A program made the position numbers and the translations under genes. 39,217 bases of DNA, taken from positions 1 to 39,217 of the forward strand of contig PAOI01000029.1 of assembly GCA_002707985.1 (NCBI GenBank), given 5' to 3'. The notes beneath the pieces are model-generated. The model searched no databases, was not told the origin of the DNA, and saw nothing but the letters and a program-made list of their open reading frames with translations. The stretch's first letter is position 1. Each line of letters starts with the position of its first letter. Source of the DNA: Sphingomonas sp. (GTDB lineage: Bacteria; Pseudomonadota; Alphaproteobacteria; Sphingomonadales; Sphingomonadaceae). Shown in pieces: positions 25,109 to 36,234 of the stretch.

Positions 25109-26038
25109 TCAATATTCGATACGCTCGGCGGTCAGGCCGTGTTCGCGCTTCAGAAATTCCTGGACGCTGTCATTCCCGGCGAGATGCCCCGCGCCGACCG
25201 CGACGAACACCGTACCCGGCTGATCCATCCGGTTGTCGATCCAGATCGCCCAGCGCTGATTGCGTTCGGTGAGGAGTCGCGCGGCAACGCCGGGCGTTTC
25301 GATCATGCCCTCGTTGATGAGTTCGCCCAGCTTCTCCGGATTGCCGCCGGCCCATTGTTCGACCGTTTCGTCGAGCGCGGGTCCGATATCGTCATATCCG
25401 TCGAGCAACGTCTTCAGATAGGCGATCTGAACCTCCTCGGGCATCGTGTCGAAGAAGCCCAACTGCTCATCGACGGTCTCGAGCGCCGAAATCTTCTTGC
25501 CTTCCTCGGTCGCCGCCTCGGTAATCACATGCTCGACACCGCTATTGGGATCATAGCCCATCTTGACCACCGGCAGCACGCTGAGGGTCATCGCTGCGAA
25601 CCATGGTTCGAACCGGTCGAACGCCCCGACAGGCAGGCCCAGATCCTCCATCACCGCCTTGTAGGTGTCGCGATAATCGGCACCCAGCTTGTCGCGCAGT
25701 GACGGGCCGCTCATCTGCATGGCCATCTGCATGATCTTGCTCTGCATCTCGTTCATGTCGGGCTGAATCATTTCCAGCACCAGTTCATCGCTGTCTTCGA
25801 ATGCATCGTGCACCGCTTCGTCAAACCAGCCGAACCCCGGTTTCAGGACATGCACGGTGCCGAACAGATAGATGGTCGTATCCGCGTCCTTCACGACCCA
25901 GATCGCCGGATCGGCATCCCGCGTTGCCGCCACGACCTCGGTCCGGGCAGGTGCGGTGGCGGGGGCCTCCTGCGCATGTGCGAGCGGCCCGGCGAACAGG
26001 GCAAGAGCGGCGGCGCCGCGGAGCAGTTTCTGAAACAT
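25109..26038 (-). CDS. TraB/GumN-family secreted protein
   Basis: A 309-aa protein with a signal peptide (MFQKLLRGAAALALFAGPLAHA) and the TraB/GumN fold: IYLFGTVHVLKPGF near residue 55 with the GxxH motif, LVLEMIQPDMNE, a LETVDEQLGFFDTMP segment and FVAVGAGHLAGNDSVQEFL near the C-terminus with the second conserved GxGH. The family is related to haem-binding/EreA-like folds and the function is unclear; some are described as putative metalloproteases. ATG 26038 has AGGA about 9 nt upstream and leaves a good signal peptide; ATG 26056 would add six residues. Confidence 0.85.
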   Translation of the reverse strand: MFQKLLRGAAALALFAGPLAHAQEAPATAPARTEVVAATRDADPAIWVVKDADTTIYLFGTVHVLKPGFGWFDEAVHDAFEDSDELVLEMIQPDMNEMQSKIMQMAMQMSGPSLRDKLGADYRDTYKAVMEDLGLPVGAFDRFEPWFAAMTLSVLPVVKMGYDPNSGVEHVITEAATEEGKKISALETVDEQLGFFDTMPEEVQIAYLKTLLDGYDDIGPALDETVEQWAGGNPEKLGELINEGMIETPGVAARLLTERNQRWAIWIDNRMDQPGTVFVAVGAGHLAGNDSVQEFLKREHGLTAERIEY

Positions 26039-26189
26039 GGAGATAATTCCTGTCATTGTCTTCCCGGCATCCTGCCCGTCTGTCCTGAGAGGCCATCGGC
26101 GAGCGGCAGCGAGCGGGCGGTCGCTCCGCTGTCACCAAGGCATGCAGTGCGCCAGGATAGCCTGATAACGCGCCATTCGGGAATGGGAG

Positions 26190-27413
26190 TCAGGCGAGCA
26201 TTTCCTTGAGCGGTGTCGTGCTGTCGGCGAGCCGTTCGGGTGCGATCTCTGCACGTTCGAGCACCAGCTTGCGTCCCTGGACATAGTCCTTCGTCGCGTT
26301 GACGCAATCGAGTGCTATGACGTGTCCGCCCTTCAGATACACGATAGAGAAGCTGCGAGCGGCGGGATCGCCGCGCACCACCGCATCGTCGAACCCGGTT
26401 GATAATCCGACGGTCTGAAGCTTGATGTCGTACTGGTTCGACCAGAACCATGGCACGGCGTCATAGGTCGCTTCGATACCGGCAATGTTCTTTGCGACGA
26501 CGGTCGCCTGATCATTGGCATTCTGCACCGATTCGAGCCGGATCGATGCGCCGTCGGCAAAGCTGTTAGCATGTCGCGCGCAATCGCCGATCGCATAGAT
26601 GTCCGGCAGGCTGGTCTGCCCCCTGGCATCGACATCGACGCCATTGTCCCCCGCTGCACCGGCTGCGGTCAGTGGCGCGACTGCGGGGATGATGCCGATG
26701 CCGACGATCACCATCTCGCAGGGAATTTCCTCGCCATCGGCCATGCGCACGCCCGTGACATGGGTCTCGCCCAATATGCAGTCGACCCTGGCATCGAGCC
26801 GGACATCGACCCCGTGTGCGCGATGTTCTTCCTCGAAAAAGCGCGACAGCGGCTCGCCGGCGACTCGCGCCAGCACGCGATCCAGCGCTTCGAGGAGGAC
26901 GACTTTCTTCCCGAACTTGGTCAGCACGGCCGCAGCCTCCAGTCCGATATAGCCGCCGCCGATCACCACTGCGCGCTGAACTTGGGGAAGCTCGGCGGTC
27001 ATCCGGTCCGCATCGGCGCGCGTGCGGACCGTGTGCACACCGGCGAGGTGATGGCCGTCGCACAGGACGCGCCGGGGCGCACCGCCCGTGGCCCAGATCA
27101 GCTTGCCATAGCCATAGGTCTCCCCCGCTTCGGTGGTGACCGCATGCGCTGCCGGATCGACGCTGGCCACGCGCTGGCCCAGCAGCATGGTGATGTCGCG
27201 TTCGGCCCAGAAATTTTCGGGGCGGATCAACAGGCGTTCGAAGCTCTTCTCGCCCTGCAGATATTCCTTGGAAAGCGGCGGGCGTTCATAGGGCGGTTCG
27301 GCTTCGTCGCCGATCATCGCGATCGTGCCGGCAAACTTGTTCTGGCGCAGCGCGATTGCAGCCTGTGCGCCGCCATGCCCTGCCCCCACAATGATGACGT
27401 CGAATTTCTTCAT
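26190..27413 (-). CDS. Ferredoxin/rubredoxin reductase-like FAD oxidoreductase
   Basis: A 407-aa pyridine nucleotide-disulfide reductase family enzyme. [13 protein letters not shown] (residues 8-20) binds [20 protein letters not shown] binds NAD(P)H and [11 protein letters not shown] is the second FAD motif; [13 protein letters not shown] is typical of ferredoxin and rubredoxin reductases of oxygenases and P450 systems. There is no CXXC redox pair. The electron acceptor, a [2Fe-2S] ferredoxin, is not encoded nearby. The C-terminal dimer/reductase domain covers about residues 320-405. ATG 27413 is the start. Confidence 0.88.
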   Translation of the reverse strand: MKKFDVIIVGAGHGGAQAAIALRQNKFAGTIAMIGDEAEPPYERPPLSKEYLQGEKSFERLLIRPENFWAERDITMLLGQRVASVDPAAHAVTTEAGETYGYGKLIWATGGAPRRVLCDGHHLAGVHTVRTRADADRMTAELPQVQRAVVIGGGYIGLEAAAVLTKFGKKVVLLEALDRVLARVAGEPLSRFFEEEHRAHGVDVRLDARVDCILGETHVTGVRMADGEEIPCEMVIVGIGIIPAVAPLTAAGAAGDNGVDVDARGQTSLPDIYAIGDCARHANSFADGASIRLESVQNANDQATVVAKNIAGIEATYDAVPWFWSNQYDIKLQTVGLSTGFDDAVVRGDPAARSFSIVYLKGGHVIALDCVNATKDYVQGRKLVLERAEIAPERLADSTTPLKEMLA

Positions 27414-27588
27414 GCCCGCAACCGCTCCCTCGCCCGAAAATTCCGCCCGGTTTCTGACCAGCTAGCGCATTCGCGGCGTCGATCAACATCAGACGGGCCA
27501 GCAAACGGCCCCGGGACACAGAATCCGTAACGGAAGACGATGGGAGGGGCGCCGAATCTGCGGGGGCGGGGTTCGGGCACATCATGAA

Positions 27589-27663
27589 TGGTGCTGCTGG
27601 AGAGGATTGAACTCTCGACCTCACCCTTACCAAGGGTGCGCTCTACCACTGAGCTACAGCAGC
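27589..27663 (-). tRNA. tRNA-Thr (anticodon GGT)
   Basis: A full cloverleaf of 75 nt including an encoded CCA. Acceptor GCTGCTG pairs with CAGCAGC; the anticodon stem CACCC/GGGTG carries loop TTGGTAA, so the anticodon is GGT and reads ACC and ACU. The T-arm has GTTCAATC. The discriminator base is A. The nearby gap 27414-27588 holds no gene. Confidence 0.95.
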
Positions 27664-27692
27664 CCGCCAGGCTCCCGTGGAGCGGGAGGGGC

Positions 27693-27721
27693 CTATGTGC
27701 TTGGGGGCGGGCGATTGTCAA
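27693..27721 (-). promoter_or_regulatory. Promoter of the tRNA-Thr gene
   Basis: On the minus strand a perfect TTGACA (27716-27721) is followed after 17 nt by ACATAG (27693-27698), 30 nt upstream of the mature tRNA end. A short hairpin CTCCCG-TGGAG-CGGGAG lies in the leader (27671-27687). Confidence 0.55.
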
Positions 27722-27750
27722 GCCGGGGCTTCCCGGTTTATCGCGGAACC

Positions 27751-27915
27751 ATGGCCGATAAGGACGAACGCAAGGCGCGGCTGGCGGAGCAGTTGCGCGC
27801 AAATCTGCGCCGCCGCAAGGCGCAGGCGCGCGCGATGCGCGACGATGCAGGCGCTGCGGATATGCCCGATCCCGCGATCAGCGCGGACGATGCTCCGTCC
27901 CCTGACCTGAAGTAA
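27751..27915 (+). CDS. 54-aa Arg/Ala-rich small protein
   Basis: Starts MADKDERKARLAEQLRANLR and ends ISADDAPSPDLK; a basic helical first half and an acidic tail. Short LRANLRRRKAQAR proteins are familiar to me from sphingomonads, usually near murA, which is absent here. Function is unknown. ATG 27751 is chosen because the longer frame from 27607 runs through the tRNA. Its last 38 nt overlap the convergent cupin gene. Confidence 0.65.
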   Translation: MADKDERKARLAEQLRANLRRRKAQARAMRDDAGAADMPDPAISADDAPSPDLK

Positions 27916-28270
27916 TGAACAATGCCGTTGCCGATTCGCCGGTCACATCGGCGGTATGCCATGCGCCGCGCGGGTTGATCACATAATCGCCGCGGCCCAG
28001 CGTGACGCTGTTCGTGCTGCCATCGGCCAGTTGCTGATGCACAATCATCTGCCCATCCACGCAGACGACGATTTCCTCGCCATCGGGATGGACTTCCCAT
28101 GAGTCCCAGCTTTCGGTGAAGGTATAGAGGCTGACGAGCCGTCCCTCCGCGCCGTCGGAGGCGGTGCGTTCGCCATAAGCCTCATACCATTCGAGACCGG
28201 TGAAATCGGGCTGGACCTGGGCAGTGGCGCCAAGGCCGAGATGCACGGGCGTGGTAAACAGCGACGGCAT
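27878..28270 (-). CDS. Cupin-domain protein
   Basis: A 130-aa single-domain cupin. The first cupin motif includes WEVHPDGEEIVVCVDGQMIV (about residues 58-77) and the second GDYVINPRGAWHTADV (94-109), with His and Glu residues suitable for a metal. Such small cupins serve as dioxygenases, isomerases or binding proteins; the substrate cannot be told. ATG 28270. The gene ends inside the 54-aa gene on the opposite strand, and a 58-nt gap separates its start from the end of the M24B gene. Confidence 0.78.
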   Translation of the reverse strand: MPSLFTTPVHLGLGATAQVQPDFTGLEWYEAYGERTASDGAEGRLVSLYTFTESWDSWEVHPDGEEIVVCVDGQMIVHQQLADGSTNSVTLGRGDYVINPRGAWHTADVTGESATALFITSGQGTEHRPR

Positions 28271-28328
28271 TGTGTTTCTCTCCTCTCACCATCCCGATGC
28301 AGATCGGCCCTGCGGCAATCAAAACCGA

Positions 28329-30122
28329 TCAGATCGGCGCGCACTTCGCCTTGAGCCAGGCCAGATCATCGCCGTCCATCTGCGGGCCCAAAATCGCTTC
28401 GACCTTGGCGTGATAGGCGTCGAGCCAGGCGATTTCGGCCGCGGTCATCAGCGACTTGTCGATCAGCGTGCGTTCGATCGGCACGAACGTGAGCGTTTCG
28501 AAACCGAGCATCGGCAATTCGGCACCGGGAATCTCTTTTGGTACGGCGAGCACCAGATTCTCGATCCGGATGCCGTATTCGCCCGATTTATAATAGCCCG
28601 GCTCGTTCGACAGGATCATGCCCGCGCGCAGCGGCTCGTTGGGGCCCCCGCCGGGATAATTGGGCGCGGCGATCCGCTGGGGCCCTTCATGCACCGACAG
28701 ATAGCTGCCGACGCCATGGCCGGTGCCGTGCGGATAATCGAGCCCGGCCTCCCATAGCGGCTTGCGCGCAAAGGCGTCGATCTGGCCGCCGACGGTCCCG
28801 TCCGGGAAGATCGCCATGTCGATCGCGATATGGCCCTGAAGCACGCGCGTGAACCGATCCTTCATTTCGGCAGTCGGTTCGCCGATCGGCATGACGCGGG
28901 TGATGTCGGTGGTGCCGGCTTCATATTGCCCGCCCGAATCGACGAGGTAGAGGCTGCCCTTTTCGAGCGGCAGGCTCGATTCCTCGGTGACGCGATAATG
29001 CGGGATCGCACCATGTTTGCCGAATCCGGAAATGGTTTCGAACGACGTGTCCTTGAGCCCGCCCAGCGCCTGCCGGAATTCGAGCAGCTTGGCTGCCGCC
29101 GACAATTCGGTCACGCCGCCCTTGGGCGCTTCTTCCTCGATCCAGCGCAGGAACCGGACCACCGCCACGCCATCGCGTGCCTGTGCGGCGCGATGGCCGG
29201 CAATTTCGGCGGGGTTCTTGAGCGCTTTGGCAAGCACGGCGGGATCGCGCACGGCAAGCGGCCTGGCGCCGCCTTCGTCGAGCAGGTCGAAAATCGCCGC
29301 GACTGCGCGTTCGGGATCGGCGGCGACGCGCTTGCCGGAAAAGCTGCGCAGTGCCGGAGCGAACGCATCGCGCGGCTGGACGCGCACCGCGTTGCCGAGA
29401 TGCTGAATCACGTCGTCGGTCACCTTGTCGAGCTCGACGAACAGGTCGGCCGTGCCGTCGACATGAACGATGGCATAGGCGAGCGCGACCGGCGTGTGGA
29501 TGACATCGGCGCCGCGCACGTTGAACGTCCAGGCGATCGAATCGAGTGCCGAAATCACCACCGCGTCGGCGCGGCGCGTTTCGAGCCATTCGGCGATTTC
29601 GGCGCGCTTGGCCGCCGAAGACTGGCCGGCGGCGCTGTCCGGCTGGACCACCAGCTTTGCGTCCGACGGCTGCGGCTTGTTCGCCCAGATGGCATCGACC
29701 GGATTGGCGGTAACCGGGATCAGTTCGGCGCCGCGCTCGGCCAGAGCCCTGGTCGCTTCGACAACCCAAGCGCGGGTGTGCAGCCAGGGATCATAGCCGA
29801 TCCTCCCCCCCTCGGGCGCATGCTCGCTCAGCCAGTCGGCAATGCTGGTGTCGGGGATCTTGACGTACTGATAATCGTTGCCGTCGACCTGTTCGCGCAC
29901 CTGAAGCGTGTAGCGGCCATCGACGAACATCGCCGCTTCCTGCGGAAGGATCACCGCGCTGCCCTGCGACCCCTGAAACCCGGTCAGCCAGGCCAGCCGC
30001 TGCGCATAATCGCCGACATATTCGCTCATATGCTCATCGGTCAGCGGCACGACGAATCCGTCGAGCTGTTGCGATTTCAGCTGGTCGCGAAGCGCCTTCA
30101 GGCGATCGGCATAGGTCGACAT
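28329..30122 (-). CDS. Xaa-Pro aminopeptidase (M24B family), long form
   Basis: A 597-aa protein, similar in size to the eukaryotic-like aminopeptidase P and longer than the E. coli enzyme. Two creatinase-type N-terminal domains precede the pita-bread M24 domain, whose metal ligands are visible: VDSGGQYEAGTTDITR (two Asp), GTGHGVGSYLSVHEGP (His), and SNEPGYY and GIRIENL (two Glu). It removes N-terminal residues before proline. ATG 30122 is preferred; the open frame to 30284 encodes no conserved sequence and covers two repeated elements. The 293-nt gap to katG contains its promoter. Confidence 0.92.
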   Translation of the reverse strand: MSTYADRLKALRDQLKSQQLDGFVVPLTDEHMSEYVGDYAQRLAWLTGFQGSQGSAVILPQEAAMFVDGRYTLQVREQVDGNDYQYVKIPDTSIADWLSEHAPEGGRIGYDPWLHTRAWVVEATRALAERGAELIPVTANPVDAIWANKPQPSDAKLVVQPDSAAGQSSAAKRAEIAEWLETRRADAVVISALDSIAWTFNVRGADVIHTPVALAYAIVHVDGTADLFVELDKVTDDVIQHLGNAVRVQPRDAFAPALRSFSGKRVAADPERAVAAIFDLLDEGGARPLAVRDPAVLAKALKNPAEIAGHRAAQARDGVAVVRFLRWIEEEAPKGGVTELSAAAKLLEFRQALGGLKDTSFETISGFGKHGAIPHYRVTEESSLPLEKGSLYLVDSGGQYEAGTTDITRVMPIGEPTAEMKDRFTRVLQGHIAIDMAIFPDGTVGGQIDAFARKPLWEAGLDYPHGTGHGVGSYLSVHEGPQRIAAPNYPGGGPNEPLRAGMILSNEPGYYKSGEYGIRIENLVLAVPKEIPGAELPMLGFETLTFVPIERTLIDKSLMTAAEIAWLDAYHAKVEAILGPQMDGDDLAWLKAKCAPI

Positions 30123-30165
30123 GGAATATTTGCTCCTGTCCGGCAAAGGCCGGAAATTCGTGGAT

Positions 30166-30195
30166 AGTTCGCACTGGTTCGCACCAATGCGCGCG
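30166..30195. repeat. 30-bp element, copy 1, in the M24B 5' region
   Basis: Begins AGTTCGCACTGGTTCGC and matches 28 of 30 positions of the copy at 39167-39196, in the same orientation. It holds the direct repeat GTTCGC-ACTG-GTTCGC. It lies 44 nt before the M24B start codon. The origin of the element is unclear. Confidence 0.6.
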
Positions 30196-30260
30196 ATGGC
30201 ACACAGGCATGCGCTGCAGGGAAGGGGCGACCAGACATGGCTGCGAATATAGGGCCAAGC

Positions 30261-30278
30261 GGGCGTGTAGGACAGGGG
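30261..30278 (-). repeat. 18-nt sequence shared with the topA upstream region
   Basis: Exact copy of CCCCTGTCCTACACGCCC (read on the minus strand), also found at 17152-17169. It lies 138 nt before the M24B start codon and 66 nt upstream of the 30-bp element. Confidence 0.55.
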
Positions 30279-30323
30279 TGCCATCGGAGAATGTGACGCA
30301 GGTATTTCCTACCTAGATCGATA

Positions 30324-30344
30324 TTTTGATTATCAGTGACAAAA
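30324..30344. promoter_or_regulatory. A+T-rich dyad upstream of katG
   Basis: TTTTG-N11-CAAAA sits in an A+T-rich island (about 30318-30355) some 75 nt before the katG start. OxyR, a LysR-type regulator, often controls katG from such positions, but the motif does not match the ATAG-N7-CTAT pattern closely. Treat as a candidate. Confidence 0.3.
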
Positions 30345-30349
30345 GCTAA

Positions 30350-32641
<2,292 letters not shown>

Positions 32642-32669
32642 TCGGGCCGACGTGCGTTCGCGAAAATCC

Positions 32670-32704
32670 AGCCCGGCCGATGGTGATCGGCCGGGCTTTT
32701 TCTT
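32670..32704 (+). terminator. Intrinsic terminator of katG
   Basis: A perfect 12-bp stem (AGCCCGGCCGAT with ATCGGCCGGGCT, loop GGTG, 32670-32697) is followed by TTTTCTT. It lies 29 nt after the katG stop. Confidence 0.9.
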
Positions 32705-32760
32705 CCGATCGCGAGGCGGTTGCAGCATGACAGGCGTCCGCGCCGTGCTACATATCGGTC

Positions 32761-33630
32761 ATGAGCAGGCGGATATGGCGGACATTGGCGATCTGGCTGC
32801 TGGTACTCGGCGTCCCCGTGCTGATTTTCTGGGGTCTGTCGCTTTCGCTTGAGCATGGCTATCGCGCGGCGCTGACGCGTGACGGGTCAGGCGGGGCGCC
32901 TGCCGCGATCGCGGAGGCGGCGCGGCAGCTGGCCACTGCGCGCATGAACGGGTGGCTGGAAGCCATTCCGGGGATCGTCAATTTCGCAATATTTGTCCTG
33001 CTTGGCTCGACCATCTGGGTCGTTCCGAGCGTCCCGGGCGGTCGCGCGCGGCGACTGCGGACTCCGCGCCTGCTGATGCGGCGCCTGGAGCCGGAAGATA
33101 TCGAGGATGTTCATGCGCTCTTCACCGATCCCGAAGCGCTGACGCTATGGGGCGGGCCGCCTCATGCCTCGATCGAAGACACGCGCAAATGGCTGGATGA
33201 CCATGCTGAGGCAGCCGGACAGGATGAATTCGCGCTGATCCGCAAAGGCGCACTGATCGGGATTTTGGGAACGACACAGTGGCCGTTTCTCCATTTCCTG
33301 CTGGCGCGCCCGCACTGGAACCGCGGTTACGGTACCGAGGCAGCGAGAGCGTTCGTCGATTATGCGAGCGACCGGGAGCTGCCCTTCTTGCTTTCGACGA
33401 CCGATGTTCGCAACATCGGTGCGCGGCGCCTGCTCGAAAAGGTCGGCTTTGCGCCGGTCGACACCTTTCCGCTAACGCATGAGGCGACCGGGGAGACGAT
33501 CGAGGCCATCGTCTATATTCGCCATGCACGCTGGCTGAAGCGGCGCAAACGGGCGAAGCGGCGGGAAATCGAGGAGTCGTTGCGCAATGCCTTTGCGGCA
33601 GCTTCGGCGCCGCCGCACGCGATGTCGTAG
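32761..33630 (+). CDS. Membrane-anchored GNAT (RimJ/RimL-like) acetyltransferase
   Basis: A 289-aa protein. Residues 8-30 and about 72-91 are hydrophobic membrane helices with a 40-residue, probably extracytoplasmic loop between them. From about residue 100 (RLRTPRLLMRRLEPEDIEDV) a RimJ/RimL-type acetyltransferase domain begins, with the acetyl-CoA motif RPHWNRGYGTEAARAF and the ARRLLEKVGF ending. The last 40 residues are basic. Typical RimJ proteins lack membrane segments. The substrate is unknown and may be an N-terminus, an amine or a lipid headgroup. ATG 32761 follows 57 nt after the katG terminator; a canonical ribosome site is weak. Confidence 0.8.
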   Translation: MSRRIWRTLAIWLLVLGVPVLIFWGLSLSLEHGYRAALTRDGSGGAPAAIAEAARQLATARMNGWLEAIPGIVNFAIFVLLGSTIWVVPSVPGGRARRLRTPRLLMRRLEPEDIEDVHALFTDPEALTLWGGPPHASIEDTRKWLDDHAEAAGQDEFALIRKGALIGILGTTQWPFLHFLLARPHWNRGYGTEAARAFVDYASDRELPFLLSTTDVRNIGARRLLEKVGFAPVDTFPLTHEATGETIEAIVYIRHARWLKRRKRAKRREIEESLRNAFAAASAPPHAMS

Positions 33631-33682
33631 CGAAAGTCGCTTCCCGTTTCGCCGATCCCGAACGATGCGCTAAGGCACCGCG

Positions 33683-35746
33683 ATGACCAACATCCCCAAG
33701 CCGCCCGTCGCTGCGCCGCGCCCGCATAGTTTCGAACGCCACGGTATCACGGTGGACGATCCCTGGGCATGGCTGCGCGCGCCCGGCTATCCCGATCCGG
33801 TCGAGGATCGCGATGTACTCGACTATATCGAAGCCGAGAACGCCTATTTCGAAAGCGTGATGGCGCCATTGAAGCCGCTTTCGGAAACGCTGTTTCGGGA
33901 GATGCGCGGGCGGATCAAGGAAGATGACGCCACCGTTCCGCAAAAGGATGGCGACTGGATCTACTGGACCGATTTCGAAGAGGGTGGCGAGTATCGCCGC
34001 TGGTGGCGCAAGCCGGTCGGCGGTGGTGACGATCAGCTGATCCTCGACGAACCGGCGCTGGCGGCGGGCAAGGAATATTTCCGTCTCGGCGCGCTCAGCG
34101 TCAGCCCGGACGGCAAGCTGCTTGCCTATGCCACCGACGATAACGGGTCGGAACGCTTCACAGCCTATGTGAAGGATCTGGAGAGCGGCGAACTGCTTGC
34201 CGACACCATTCCCGGCACGCTTTCGGAACTGGTGTGGACTGCCGATTCCCGAGGCTTTCTCTATGCGCTGGTCAACGACCATTGGCGTACCGATCGCATT
34301 CGCTGGCACAGGCTGGGCGAGCCGGTCGAAAACGATGTCGAGCTCTATCATGAAAGCGACGACGGCTATCGCGTCGGCGTCGGCGAAACCCAGTCGCGCC
34401 GCTATCTGATCCTGTCGACCGGGGACCATGTGACGAGCGAGATCCGCCTTGTCCCCGCCGACAATCCCGCTGCCGATCCGATCCTGGTCGCGCCGCGCCA
34501 GACGGGGCGGGAATATGATGTGGAGGAGCATGACGACACGCTGTTCATCCACACCAACGACACGCATACCAACTGGCGGCTGGTGACTGCGCCGATCACC
34601 GATCCGACGCGCTGGACCGAACTGATTGCGCCGTCGGATCATTTCTACATGACCGGCATCGACGTGTTCGCCGATTTCTTCGTGGTCGAAGGGCGCGAGG
34701 ACGGGCTCGATCAGATCGAGCTGCATTGGTATGACGGTCGTGCGCCGCGCCGCCTGAAATTCCCGGAGGCGAGCTATGTGGCGGGCGTCGGCGACAATCC
34801 CGAATGGGCGATCGATACGCTGCGGCTTGGCTATGAATCGATGGTCACGCCCGGCACGGTCTATGACTATCACATCGCCGAGGACCGCCTTGAAACGCTC
34901 AAGGTTCAGGAAATCCCGAGCGGCTATGACGCCGGGAAATATGCCACCGAGCGGCTGAAGATTACGGCGCGCGACGGCACGCTGGTGCCGGTGTCGATCG
35001 TCTATCCGGCGGGCTTTCCCCGGGACGGATCGGGCAAGCTCTACCTTTATGCCTATGGGGCCTATGGACATGCCATTCCGCCGGGCTTTTCGACGAGCCG
35101 GATGTCGTTCCTCGATCGCGGCATGGCGTTCGCCATCGCGCATATTCGCGGCGGCGACGATCTTGGCCAGCAATGGTATCACGACGGCAAGCTGGAGAAG
35201 CGGACCAACACGTTCAACGACTTTGTCGATGTGGCGAAGGGGCTGATCGACCTCGGCTTCACCAGCGCAGGCCAGATTGCGATTGCCGGCCGTTCTGCGG
35301 GCGGCGAGCTGATGGGAGCGGTCGTCAATTCGAACCCTGAGCTGTGGGGCGCAGTGATCGCCGATGTGCCGTTCGTCGACGTGCTCAACACGATGCTCGA
35401 CGAGACGCTGCCGCTGACGCCGGGCGAATGGCCCGAATGGGGCAATCCGATCGAGGACAAGGCGGCGTTCGAGCTGATCCGCGGTTACAGCCCCTATGAC
35501 AATGTCGCGGCGCAGGATTATCCACCGCTGTTCATCTCGGGCGGGCTCAACGATCCGCGCGTCACCTATTGGGAGCCGACCAAATGGGCGGCCAAGCTGC
35601 GCGCGACCAAGACCGACGACAATGTGCTACTGCTCAAGACCAATATGGGCGCGGGCCATGGCGGCAAATCGGGGCGCTGGGAAAGCCTGAAGGAAGCGGC
35701 GGACGAAATGGCGTTCGTGCTGTGGCAGCTGGGTTTAGCGCATTAA
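33683..35746 (+). CDS. ptrB: Oligopeptidase B-like S9 family serine peptidase
   Basis: A 687-aa prolyl oligopeptidase family enzyme. The N-terminal PRPHSFERHGITVDDPWAWLR and a seven-bladed propeller (about residues 70-400) precede the alpha/beta-hydrolase domain. The catalytic triad is S538 in GRSAGGELMG, D624 in GGLNDPRV and H659 in GAGHGGKSGR. The GRSAGG and EWGNP context match oligopeptidase B, which cleaves small peptides after basic residues. No signal peptide is seen, so it is cytoplasmic or periplasmic by unknown means. ATG 33683 follows AAGG. The gene lies 52 nt after the GNAT gene. Confidence 0.92.
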   Translation: MTNIPKPPVAAPRPHSFERHGITVDDPWAWLRAPGYPDPVEDRDVLDYIEAENAYFESVMAPLKPLSETLFREMRGRIKEDDATVPQKDGDWIYWTDFEEGGEYRRWWRKPVGGGDDQLILDEPALAAGKEYFRLGALSVSPDGKLLAYATDDNGSERFTAYVKDLESGELLADTIPGTLSELVWTADSRGFLYALVNDHWRTDRIRWHRLGEPVENDVELYHESDDGYRVGVGETQSRRYLILSTGDHVTSEIRLVPADNPAADPILVAPRQTGREYDVEEHDDTLFIHTNDTHTNWRLVTAPITDPTRWTELIAPSDHFYMTGIDVFADFFVVEGREDGLDQIELHWYDGRAPRRLKFPEASYVAGVGDNPEWAIDTLRLGYESMVTPGTVYDYHIAEDRLETLKVQEIPSGYDAGKYATERLKITARDGTLVPVSIVYPAGFPRDGSGKLYLYAYGAYGHAIPPGFSTSRMSFLDRGMAFAIAHIRGGDDLGQQWYHDGKLEKRTNTFNDFVDVAKGLIDLGFTSAGQIAIAGRSAGGELMGAVVNSNPELWGAVIADVPFVDVLNTMLDETLPLTPGEWPEWGNPIEDKAAFELIRGYSPYDNVAAQDYPPLFISGGLNDPRVTYWEPTKWAAKLRATKTDDNVLLLKTNMGAGHGGKSGRWESLKEAADEMAFVLWQLGLAH

Positions 35747-35797
35747 CGCTTCCCTCGCGGTCGATTTTGATGCTGGGGGAACGCAACGAGCTGGATG

Positions 35798-36004
35798 TCA
35801 GTTCGCGGGCCTTGCCAGCGGTCGCGCCTCCAGTCGCGTTTCGCGATGGCATTGGTGACAGAAGGCAAAATCGAATGTCTGGCAAAGCGCCCATTGCTGA
35901 TCCGCCAAGCTCCACTCTGCCCAGGCTTCCCGCGTAACGGCGGTGCCACCGCAGCTGACGCAGATATATTCGATCCGATCAGTTGCTTCGCGCATCGCCT
36001 GCAT
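35798..36004 (-). CDS. Small zinc-ribbon-type protein
   Basis: A 68-aa protein with CVSCGG and CHQC, two CxxC pairs separated by a Trp-rich acidic segment (REAWAEWSLADQQWALCQTFDFAF). This looks like a zinc ribbon and I recall close equivalents of unknown function in sphingomonads. The start may be ATG 36004 or ATG 35995. It is transcribed toward the S9 peptidase gene, leaving a 51-nt gap. The flanking stretch up to 36234 contains no gene that I can support; a perfect ATCGCG-TT-CGCGAT palindrome lies at 36135-36148. Confidence 0.65.
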   Translation of the reverse strand: MQAMREATDRIEYICVSCGGTAVTREAWAEWSLADQQWALCQTFDFAFCHQCHRETRLEARPLARPAN

Positions 36005-36234
36005 CCCGCTGTCGTGCGTGGAAGATTAGACCGGGATGCTCCGTATCGGAGAAGTATCTGATCCGTTGCGGATCATTTGACGGGCTGCTGCTGAGGCACC
36101 GCCGGGAGCCTGGTCGCGTCGACAGCAGGCGTTCATCGCGTTCGCGATAGCTACGCAAAGCTCCCGAGCCGCAGATTCCCGGAATGGCATATGGTTAATG
36201 GTGCGGCGATGGTGGCGATCGGAAGGAAGGCACC

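Noticed and set aside
30169..30184. LexA (SOS) box in the 30-bp element
   Set aside because: The alphaproteobacterial box is GTTC-N7-GTTC; here the two GTTC copies are separated by 6 nt.
33122..35182. 686-aa minus-strand open frame opposite the S9 peptidase
   Set aside because: Shadow frame; the triad and propeller sequence on the plus strand are unmistakable.
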